From Kitasatospora atroaurantiaca (GTDB lineage Bacteria; Actinomycetota; Actinomycetes; Streptomycetales; Streptomycetaceae), in the NCBI RefSeq assembly GCF_007828955.1, contig NZ_VIVR01000001.1, positions 5,456,001-5,520,000 on the forward strand: DNA of 64,000 bases. The letters are read 5' to 3'. The stretch's first letter is position 1, and each line of letters starts with the position of its first letter. The position numbers were made by a program, and so were the translations under genes. The notes beneath the pieces are model-generated. The model was not told where the DNA came from, searched no databases, and saw nothing but the letters and a program-made list of their open reading frames with translations. This document shows, piece after piece, positions 1 through 7,143 of the stretch.

Positions 1-428
1 AGCCCGGTCCCGGGCCCCGTCGGGCCGTCCCGACCGTGCAGCTGGTGCCCGCGGCCGCGCGGGACGCGGTCGAGCGGGCCGACGAGGCGGTGGACACCCT
101 GCTGGAGTCGGGTCGCGGGCCCGCCGACATTCTGGTGCTGACGGTCGGTGAGCCGCACCCGTGGCAGCAGCACGAACTCTCCTTCGGCGAGGACCGCTAC
201 TGGGCCCAGCTCGCCGAGGCGGGCGACGTGTTCTACGCGGACGCCGCGACCACGCGGCCGCTGCGCCGGGACGTCGTGGTGCTGGTCGTCAACGACGGTG
301 CTGCCGGGCGGGTGGAGCAGGCGGCCCGGAAGGCTCTCGGTCACGCCGGCAAGCTGCTGGTGGTGTGTGGTGAGTCCGCGCTGGTCGCGCCGCTGTTCCC
401 CGGGGTGAGCAGGCCCGTACCGGCCTGA
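1..428 (+). CDS. C-terminal part of a large protein cut by the window edge
   Basis: The reading frame is open from position 3 to the stop at 426-428, so the true start lies left of the window; an internal GTG at 36 is only the first possible start inside it. The roughly 140 visible residues begin with a charged helix and continue as alternating beta strands and helices (ILVLTVG, DVVVLVVN, KLLVVCG), which looks like the terminal alpha/beta domain of an ATPase. A motif HPWQQHELSFG lies between the first two strands. I suspect the end of a superfamily I helicase-like or similar ATP-binding protein, but no Walker motif is visible in this piece and the identity is weak. It converges on the next gene across a hairpin. 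Confidence 0.55.
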   Translation, partial: PGPGPRRAVPTVQLVPAAARDAVERADEAVDTLLESGRGPADILVLTVGEPHPWQQHELSFGEDRYWAQLAEAGDVFYADAATTRPLRRDVVVLVVNDGAAGRVEQAARKALGHAGKLLVVCGESALVAPLFPGVSRPVPA

Positions 429-436
429 CCTGTGAT

Positions 437-475
437 GCGGCGGCCCGGGATGGCCCCGGCGTTCCGGGTCGCCGC
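437..475. terminator. Bidirectional hairpin between convergent genes
   Basis: GCGGCGGCCCGG at 437-448 pairs with CCGGGTCGCCGC at 464-475, 12 bp with one G-U pair and a 15-nt loop. It lies between two convergent stop codons, so it probably ends both transcripts. There is no U tract, as is usual for Streptomyces. Confidence 0.6.
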
Positions 476-478
476 TCG

Positions 479-1111
479 TCAGCTGGTCGCCGCGCGGCGG
501 ACGGTGTCGATCGAGGTGATCGCCGCCGGTCTCCAGGGGCGTTCAGGGGCCGGCTCGCGCGCGGCGCGCGGCGCGAACTCGGTGACGGTGTGTACCGGGC
601 CGTCCGCCCAGGAGCCCGAGTGCGGGTTGCGTCCCCGGCGGCCGTCCCCCAGTGACTGCCAGCCGGTCGGTGTGAGCGCGATGTACGAGCCGCAGCGCAG
701 GCCGTGCAGGGCCGAGGCGTCGCGCAGCGCCCACATCCAGGCGCCGTCCTGCTCCGTCCAGTCGGCCGAGCCCTCGCGGCAGCGCAGCAGCACCGCCGTA
801 CGGGTGGGACTGGCGAGCCGCAGGTCGTGCGGAGTGACCTGGCGCAGCTGGGTGAGGATCGCGTTCCGATGGTGCCAACCGTCGAGGATGTGCGCCCGGG
901 CGGCGAACGAGGCCGATGCCGTCACATGGTGCTGGGCGTCCAGCACGGCCACCACGGTGGTGCCCGGCTGAGGCAGGTGCCGCTGGTGCAGCTCGGCCAC
1001 GAACTCGCGCGGGGCCCGCAGCAGGGGGATCCCGGAGTTCGACCAGGTCTCGAGGTCGAGCATCCGTTTCCGGGCGGAGGAGAGCTGACCTCGGTCGATA
1101 CCGTTGATCAC
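479..1111 (-). CDS. Conserved actinobacterial hypothetical protein, 210 aa
   Basis: The GTG start at 1111 is preceded by a strong ribosome site (GGAAGGAGG, about 4 nt away). The protein has no signal peptide and no membrane segment, so it is probably cytoplasmic. The middle (residues about 50-160) is a compact domain with many Trp, His and Arg residues, including GWHHRNAILTQLRQV and DWTEQDGAWMWALRDAS; the C-terminus is Arg/Pro/Ala rich and looks disordered. I recognise it only as a streptomycete-type hypothetical and assign no function. It is transcribed towards the window edge, and recQ, on the same strand, lies upstream of it beyond a gap of about 240 bp. Confidence 0.7.
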   Translation of the reverse strand: MINGIDRGQLSSARKRMLDLETWSNSGIPLLRAPREFVAELHQRHLPQPGTTVVAVLDAQHHVTASASFAARAHILDGWHHRNAILTQLRQVTPHDLRLASPTRTAVLLRCREGSADWTEQDGAWMWALRDASALHGLRCGSYIALTPTGWQSLGDGRRGRNPHSGSWADGPVHTVTEFAPRAAREPAPERPWRPAAITSIDTVRRAATS

Positions 1112-1338
1112 GATCCTCCTTCCCCGACCCGCAGGCGTGCGGGTACGAACGTACGCCGAAGGCCGGGTCCGTCGGGACCGGAGGCTGGGTACGGTCCAAT
1201 TCTCAGGTCAGATGGGCCCGACCGGCAACGATGAAATGATGAACGGCGCCCGAAACTCGGTGTTCTGCCGGATATATTCCACTCCGGCGCGGGTGCCATT
1301 CGGCTGACGGTGCATCGGATCGGATCCGGAGGCCACGC

Positions 1339-1366
1339 TCACGCCTGGACCGTCACGCCTGGACCG
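1339..1366. repeat. Perfect 14-bp tandem duplication across the recQ stop codon
   Basis: TCACGCCTGGACCG occurs twice back to back, at 1339-1352 and 1353-1366. On the minus strand this duplicates the last codons and the TGA of recQ, so the second TGA lies just outside the gene. It looks like a replication-slippage event with no effect on the protein. Confidence 0.85.
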
Positions 1367-3596
1367 CGAGAACCAGCGGCAGGACCGCGCTCGCCCCGGC
1401 TTTCCTCAGCAGCCGCGCCGCCACCGTGACCGTCCAGCCGGAGTCCACCAGGTCGTCGACCAGCAGCACCGGACCGGAGGCGGCGGCCAGCGCGGACCTG
1501 AGCTCGTCCGGCACCAGCAGCGTCCCGGCGAGCGAGTGCAGCCGCTGGGCGCTGTTGCTCCTGGGCCCATGGGGTGGCCGGCCGGCCGCGTACTCGATCC
1601 GCCCGAGCAGCGGCAGTCGGCCGATCGCGGCGATCTGGGCGCCCAGGCTCTCCACCAGCACCGGACGGGTGCCCGAGGCCATCGTCACCACCCCGACCGG
1701 CCGGGCGGGCCGGCTGCCGTCGGAGCCCTCGGGGCCGGCCCAGCCGCCGGGGCCGCGAGCCCAGTCGGCCAGCACGCTGACCAGGGCGTCCACCACCTCG
1801 GTGGGGGCGGGACCGTCCGGTGCGTGCTCGGCGAGCATGGTGCGCAGGCGGTTGCCCCAGCCGATGTCGGAGAGCCGCCCCAGCGCCCGGCCGGTCTCGG
1901 CCTGCTCGCCGGCCGGAATCCGGCCCTTGAGCGCCACGCCGAGGGCGTCCATGCCGGTCGGCCAGAGCCGGCGCGGCTCGAACGTGACGCCGGGCCGCCC
2001 GAGTGCCGCCCGGGCCGCGTCCAGAGCCTCGGCCGAGACCTCCGCGGTGTGGCGGGCGCCGGCGCAGTTGTCACAGCGTCCGCACGGCACGGCTTCCTCG
2101 TCGTCGAGCTGCCGCCGCAGGAACTCCATCCGGCAGCCCGTCGTGGCCGCGTACTCGCGCATGGCCCGCTGCTCGGCCTCGCGGGACTCGGCGACCTTCG
2201 CGTAGCGCGCCGCGTCGTACGTCCACGCGTTGCCGGTCGCCGTCCAGCCGCCGCGGACTCGGCGGACCGCGCCGTCCACGTCGAGAACCTTGAGCATGGT
2301 CTCCAGGCGGGCCCGCCGGAGGTCGACCCGGGCCTCCAGGGCGGCCGTGGAGAGCGGCCGGTCGACCTCGGCGAGGGCGCCGATCGTCCGGCGGACCTGC
2401 TCCTCGGCGGGGAATCCGAGCGAGGCGAAATACCGCCAGATCGCCTCGTCCTCGCGGCCGGGGAGCAGCAGCACCTCGGCACGCGCCACACCGCGCCCGG
2501 CGCGGCCGACCTGCTGGTAGTAGGCGATCGGGGAGCTCGGGGAGCCCAGGTGCACCACAAAGCCGAGGTCGGGTTTGTCGAAGCCCATGCCCAGGGCGGA
2601 GGTCGCGACGAGGGCCTTGACGCGGTTGGCCAGCAGATCGGCCTCGGCACTGCGCCGCTCGGCGTCCTCGGTCCGGCCGGAGTACGAGGCGACCGGGTAC
2701 CCGCGCTGGCGCAGGAAGGCCGTGACCTCGTCGGCGGCGGCCACGGTGAGGGTGTAGATGATGCCGGACCCCGGGAGCTCCGCGAGGTGGTCGGCCAGCC
2801 AGGCGAGGCGATGGGCCGGGTCGGGAAGGGCGAGGACGCCGAGGCTCAGGCTCTCGCGGTCGAGCGGGCCACGCAGGACCAGGGCGCGCTCGTCGCCGGC
2901 GCTCGGGCGGCCGGTGGTTTCTGTCCCGCCTCCTGTTCCACCTGTTCCGCCCGTCCCGAGCTGCTCGGCGACGTCGGCGGTGACCCGGGCGTTGGCGGTG
3001 GCCGTGGTGGCGAGTACGGGGACACCGGGCGACAGCTCGGCCAGCATGGTGCGAAGGCGGCGGTAGTCGGGGCGGAAGTCGTGACCCCAGTCGGAGATGC
3101 AGTGCGCCTCGTCGACCACGAGCAGGCCGGTCGAGGCGGCCAGCTTGGGGAGCACCTGGTCGCGGAAGTCGGGGTTGTTCAGCCGCTCCGGGCTGACCAG
3201 CAGGACGTCGACCGCGCCGGCGGCGACCTCGGCCTGGATCTCGTCCCACTCCTCCGGATTGGCGGAGTTGATGGTGCGGGCGTGGATCCCGGCGCGGGCG
3301 GCCGAGTCGACCTGGTTGCGCATCAGGGCGAGCAGGGGGGAGACGATCACCGTCGGGCCCGCTCCTCGGGCGCGCAGCAGCGCGGTGGCGATGAAGTAGA
3401 CGGCAGACTTCCCCCAGCCGGTGCGCTGGACGACGAGGGCGCGGCGATGGTCGATGACCAGGGCCTCGATCGCCAGCCACTGGTCCTCACGCAGCACGGC
3501 CGAGGGGCCGGCCAGCTCGCGGAGCACGGCCTCGGCGCGTACCCGGACGGCGGCGCGGTCGACTGCCTGGTCAGGGTGGGGTGTGGGCTGGTCCAT
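1353..3596 (-). CDS. recQ: RecQ-family ATP-dependent DNA helicase with phosphoribosyltransferase-like C-terminus
   Basis: A 747-residue 3'-5' DNA helicase of the RecQ family, expected to unwind recombination and repair intermediates in the cytoplasm. Walker A is TGWGKS (residues 59-64), the DEAH box is at 162-165 (VVDEAHCISDWGHDFRPDY), and motif VI is YYQQVGRAGRG. A four-Cys zinc site follows (one Cys in TTGCRM, then CGRCDNC). An acidic/Gly-rich insert (GTGGTGGTGGG) sits between the two helicase lobes. After the zinc region there is no clear HRDC domain; instead the last 110 or so residues resemble a type I phosphoribosyltransferase, with PVLLVDDLVDSGWT matching the PRPP-binding loop. The ATG at 3596 is the first good start. 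It is divergent from the DUF4192 gene. Confidence 0.92.
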   Translation of the reverse strand: MDQPTPHPDQAVDRAAVRVRAEAVLRELAGPSAVLREDQWLAIEALVIDHRRALVVQRTGWGKSAVYFIATALLRARGAGPTVIVSPLLALMRNQVDSAARAGIHARTINSANPEEWDEIQAEVAAGAVDVLLVSPERLNNPDFRDQVLPKLAASTGLLVVDEAHCISDWGHDFRPDYRRLRTMLAELSPGVPVLATTATANARVTADVAEQLGTGGTGGTGGGTETTGRPSAGDERALVLRGPLDRESLSLGVLALPDPAHRLAWLADHLAELPGSGIIYTLTVAAADEVTAFLRQRGYPVASYSGRTEDAERRSAEADLLANRVKALVATSALGMGFDKPDLGFVVHLGSPSSPIAYYQQVGRAGRGVARAEVLLLPGREDEAIWRYFASLGFPAEEQVRRTIGALAEVDRPLSTAALEARVDLRRARLETMLKVLDVDGAVRRVRGGWTATGNAWTYDAARYAKVAESREAEQRAMREYAATTGCRMEFLRRQLDDEEAVPCGRCDNCAGARHTAEVSAEALDAARAALGRPGVTFEPRRLWPTGMDALGVALKGRIPAGEQAETGRALGRLSDIGWGNRLRTMLAEHAPDGPAPTEVVDALVSVLADWARGPGGWAGPEGSDGSRPARPVGVVTMASGTRPVLVESLGAQIAAIGRLPLLGRIEYAAGRPPHGPRSNSAQRLHSLAGTLLVPDELRSALAAASGPVLLVDDLVDSGWTVTVAARLLRKAGASAVLPLVLAVQA

Positions 3597-3817
3597 GGCT
3601 CAATGAATACCCCGTGGGACCGACAGAGGGCGAACAGCCAGGATTCGGGGACGCGGGTCGATGATCTGGAAATCATCTGAGCCGGTGTCATTTGTCCTGT
3701 TATGTGGGCAAGTCACGACTGAGCCGAATGGGGGAGGAAATGCTGACCCCCCGGCTTTATCCACAGGGCGGAAGCAGTTTCCGTCGGCGGGGTCGGCGGT
3801 GCGGCACTCTTCCCGGC

Positions 3818-5284
3818 ATGAACGAGGACCGCACCACCTTGCCTCCCGGCCCGCTCCCCGGCCAGCTGCCGGTCAGGATGCGCGGCCCGGCCGACATGGC
3901 CGAGATGCTCCCCTACCTGCTGGGCTTCTTCCCCGACGACAGCATCGTCGCGGTCGGGCTGCAGGGCCCCGCGCTCCAGCAGGGCGGGGTGATCCGCCTC
4001 GACATCCCCGACAACCCCGCGCACTGGCAGCCGATCGCCGCCGACACGGCCCGGCTGCTCATCGAGCTCTCCGAGCAGCGCGACCGTCGCCCCGAGCAGG
4101 TGCTGCTGTACGTGTGCCGAGATCCGTCAGACCGTGACGGCGACAGCGGCAGCGACCGCGGCGAGGGCGACCGCGGTGGCGGCAGGGGCGTGGCCGCCAG
4201 GCTCCGTCCGCTGGCCTCGCACCTGGCCGACGCGTTCCGGGCCGAAGGCGTCACGGTGAAGGAGTCGCTCTGTGTCTCCGCAGGGCGATGGTGGTCGTTC
4301 CTGTGCGAGGGGACGGACTGCTGTGACCCGGCGGGCGTGCAGATCCGCTCGGCCCATCTCCCGAGCCCGGTGGCTGCGGCGGCCACCTTCGCCGGCCTCG
4401 CCCCGAGAGGCAGCCGCAAGGCGATCGTGGCGGGGCTGGCACCGGTCGGCCCGCCCGAGGACGGCACCTACCGGGAGGCCATCGACCGTGTCGGGCCACA
4501 GCTGGTCCACGAGCTGGCCGGCCTCGGCGGTCGCCCCGCGGTGCTGGAGCGCACGGGCGTGCTGCTCGCCGAGGTGATGGCCGAGTTCCAGGGCGGCGCG
4601 CGGGAGACCGACCCCGAGCGCGCGGCCCGGCTGCTGGTCGGTCTGCAGGACAAGCTCGGCCGCGACCGCGGCGCGGAGTACGCCGAGCCGCACGAGCTCG
4701 TCCCGGCCCAGCACCTCTGGCGCTTCCTCGCCCAGCGCTGTGTCGCCCCGTACGAGCACTTCGCGGCGGCCCCGCTGACCCTGCTCGCCTGGACGTCCTG
4801 GCTCGCGGGCGACAACGCCACCGCCCGGGTGGTGCTGGCGAGGGCGCTCGACCTCGACCCCGAGTACACCCTCGCCCAACTTCTCTACGAGTCGCTCAAC
4901 GGCGGGCTGCTGCCGCAGCAGCTGCTGGCGAGCGTGCGCGAGGAGCGAGCCGGGCGGCGCTCTCCGGGGCAGGTGCCGGGCCCGAGGCGTCCCGGGCGGC
5001 CCCCGAACCCGCACCCCGATGGTTCGCCCGCCGACCCGTCGGCAACTCGCCCGGCCGGGGCGGGCGAGCGACCGAGGCCGGGCGAGTCGCCGGGCGGTCC
5101 GTCAGGCGAAGAGGGGGAGGGCGGGTCGGACGAGCACCCGTGCGAGACCGGTCCGGGCGGGCGCAGCAGCCCCGGGCAGGGCCTGCTGCGCAGACAGGCC
5201 CGCCGGGCCCGACGGCGGCTCAGGGCCGGGCCTGGCCGACGGGCCACCGAGGGCTGGGACCGCGACACCCCCGTCGGGAGCTGA
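3818..5284 (+). CDS. DUF4192 domain-containing protein
   Basis: A 488-residue protein starting at the ATG at 3818 (MNEDRTT), chosen because the upstream extension is divergent promoter sequence shared with recQ and because the DUF4192 core starts about 15 residues in with PVRMRGPADMAEMLPYLLGF. The core (residues about 18-380) has the FFPDDSIVAVGL strand typical of this actinobacterial family and ends with helical repeats around LAWTSWLAGDNATARVVLARALDLDP, which resemble a TPR-like segment. The last 100 or so residues are Pro/Gly/Arg-rich and probably disordered. No enzymatic function is established for DUF4192. An acidic, Gly-rich insert near residues 105-125 (DRDGDSGSDRGEGDRGG) interrupts the core. 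It converges on the hydrolase gene with only 7 bp between the stops. Confidence 0.88.
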   Translation: MNEDRTTLPPGPLPGQLPVRMRGPADMAEMLPYLLGFFPDDSIVAVGLQGPALQQGGVIRLDIPDNPAHWQPIAADTARLLIELSEQRDRRPEQVLLYVCRDPSDRDGDSGSDRGEGDRGGGRGVAARLRPLASHLADAFRAEGVTVKESLCVSAGRWWSFLCEGTDCCDPAGVQIRSAHLPSPVAAAATFAGLAPRGSRKAIVAGLAPVGPPEDGTYREAIDRVGPQLVHELAGLGGRPAVLERTGVLLAEVMAEFQGGARETDPERAARLLVGLQDKLGRDRGAEYAEPHELVPAQHLWRFLAQRCVAPYEHFAAAPLTLLAWTSWLAGDNATARVVLARALDLDPEYTLAQLLYESLNGGLLPQQLLASVREERAGRRSPGQVPGPRRPGRPPNPHPDGSPADPSATRPAGAGERPRPGESPGGPSGEEGEGGSDEHPCETGPGGRSSPGQGLLRRQARRARRRLRAGPGRRATEGWDRDTPVGS

Positions 5285-5291
5285 CATGCGG

Positions 5292-6605
5292 CTAAAGCTC
5301 TCCGCGCGCCATCTTGATCAGGCGGTCGAGGACCGCACCGCCGCTCACCCGCAGACCGTCGTGTTCCCACTCGTTGGTCACCCAGGTCCGCAGGCCCTTG
5401 ACGGCGCGCGCGGTCTCCAGAGAGTCGTCGGTGTCCACGTACATGTCGTCGTGGTACACCGCCGCCACCACCGGCACCTCGTTGGCGGCGAGCCGCTCAG
5501 GCTCGTACAGGTCGGGCCAGTCGGCTCGCTCGGCGAGCAGCTGCGCGGTGTCACGCAGCGGCTGCAGGGCCGGGTCGGTCTCGAACAGCCAGGGGTAGAT
5601 CATCTCGCCGGTGAACAGCACCGGCCGGTCCGACTCCAGCGCCTGCTCGGCGTCGAACTCCGGGAACTCCTTGCGGACGCGCTCCGCCGCCCAGGCCGTC
5701 GCCGCCGGCTCCACCGAGCGCTGGCCGTAGATCGACTCGTGCAGCACGGCGTAGAGCGGCCCCTGCGCAAAGGACAGCTGGGCCTGCACACCCGCGAGGA
5801 AGGTGTCCGAGAGCTCGGGGCCGTGCACGCCCTCGACCCAGGCCTCCTCGAGCAGGTAGTGCAGGGAGTGCGAGCCGGTCCCCGAACCGAGAAGCATGCC
5901 AAGGCCCTGGAAGGCCTGGACGGTCAGCAGACCGCCGTCCGGCAGCCGGGCGGGGGCCTTGACCAGGTGGGAGGCGATCCGCCGCACCGCGGCGACGTCG
6001 TGCGGGTAGCGCGCGTAGTGCGCCGCGTTCTTGCGGGCCACTCGTGGGTACGCGGCGCGGTAGACGTCGTCCGCCGAGCTGCGCAGGCCGGCCAGGCCGC
6101 CCGTCACGAAGGCCTCGCGCAGCCCCTCGGGAGCCAGCGAGAGGTAGGTCAGGGTGCAGAACCCGCCGAAGCTCTGCCCCAGCAGGCTCCACCGCCCCTC
6201 GTCGCCGAGCAGCCTCCGGCGGATCAGCTCCGCATCCCGGACGATCGAGTCGGCGCGGAACAGCGCCAGGTAGTCCGCCTGCTGGTGCGGCCCGCCGCGG
6301 CGGGCGAGCGTCTGCCGGTTCGCCGGGGTGGACCGCCCGGTGCCCCGCTGGTCGAGCAGCAGCACCCGGTAGTCGTCCAGGGCACGCTCCAGCCAGGTGT
6401 CCCGGCCCAGCGGGCGCCCGGCCTTGCCCCCGGGGCCGCCCTGCAGGAACAGCAGCCACGGCAGGTCGTCGTGCTCGCGGCCCGAGGCCACCACCTCGCG
6501 GCCGTACACCTCGATCTGCTCGCCGTCGGCCGCATGGTGGTCGAGCGGCACCTGGAAGTAGTGGTCGGTCGTGACGATCCCGGGCAGCCGGCTGGCGGTG
6601 GACAT
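5292..6605 (-). CDS. Alpha/beta hydrolase, prolyl aminopeptidase (S33) family
   Basis: A 437-residue cytoplasmic hydrolase. The ATG at 6605 follows GAGGAG at ideal distance; the in-frame extension upstream to 6689 is Arg-rich and unlikely to be translated. The fold is shown by the oxyanion motif GGPGG (56-60), the DQRGTGRS loop (85-92) and the nucleophile elbow GQSFGG with Ser145, which together are the signature of the proline iminopeptidase branch. The catalytic His is probably in the WEHDGLR segment close to the C-terminus. Such enzymes release N-terminal proline or related residues from peptides, but substrate cannot be told from sequence. It is monocistronic, divergent from the glycogen-debranching-like gene. 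Confidence 0.88.
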   Translation of the reverse strand: MSTASRLPGIVTTDHYFQVPLDHHAADGEQIEVYGREVVASGREHDDLPWLLFLQGGPGGKAGRPLGRDTWLERALDDYRVLLLDQRGTGRSTPANRQTLARRGGPHQQADYLALFRADSIVRDAELIRRRLLGDEGRWSLLGQSFGGFCTLTYLSLAPEGLREAFVTGGLAGLRSSADDVYRAAYPRVARKNAAHYARYPHDVAAVRRIASHLVKAPARLPDGGLLTVQAFQGLGMLLGSGTGSHSLHYLLEEAWVEGVHGPELSDTFLAGVQAQLSFAQGPLYAVLHESIYGQRSVEPAATAWAAERVRKEFPEFDAEQALESDRPVLFTGEMIYPWLFETDPALQPLRDTAQLLAERADWPDLYEPERLAANEVPVVAAVYHDDMYVDTDDSLETARAVKGLRTWVTNEWEHDGLRVSGGAVLDRLIKMARGEL

Positions 6606-7143
6606 ACAACTCCTCGGTACGTGCTGGTCACAAGCGCGGCATGGCGGATGCCCACGGGGTTCCCGGTGCGACCGCCGCCGCCTTCGCACCGTATCCTGGC
6701 GGCGCGTGTGAGCCGGTACGGGCGGGCGGTCGTGGGGGACGGCCGGTCGGGGTGTGCGGCGGTGTCAGACGGGTTCAGGTGGCGCCGTCCGTTCGACCGG
6801 CGGGCGTTCGGCCGGCCCCTGACGGAGACTGCGGATCGCACCTTCGGCGTGACCTGGGGGAGGTACGGTGCGTTCAACCTGCGGGGCGCGACACCGACCG
6901 GTCGGGACGGTTCCGCGCAGCAGCCGGCGAGCCGTCCTCGGACGAGCCGCAGCGGCGCCCGGAGTCGTCCGAGCCGACCAGACAGGCCCACGGAGCCGCG
7001 AGGTTTCCGGGGGCTGACCCTGGCGGAGGCAGTCCGCCCGGGCAGCCCGCATGTCCCACCGGCCCATCAGCAGCAATCGCGATCGAGCACGCTCGCGGCC
7101 GACCGGCATCGCCGTCGTCGGTCGGCCGAGGGAGGAGAGCCAG
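6606..7143. other. Gene-free divergent spacer (538 bp)
   Basis: This stretch separates two divergent genes and should hold both promoters. Base composition is somewhat more mixed than in the flanking genes, but no ORF with a ribosome site or coding bias is convincing in any frame. I see no strong inverted repeat, tRNA or riboswitch fold. Confidence 0.5.

Noticed and set aside
432..1307. Several plus-strand ORFs opposite the conserved hypothetical gene
   Set aside because: They lack ribosome sites; the minus-strand gene has a near-perfect one and better codon bias.
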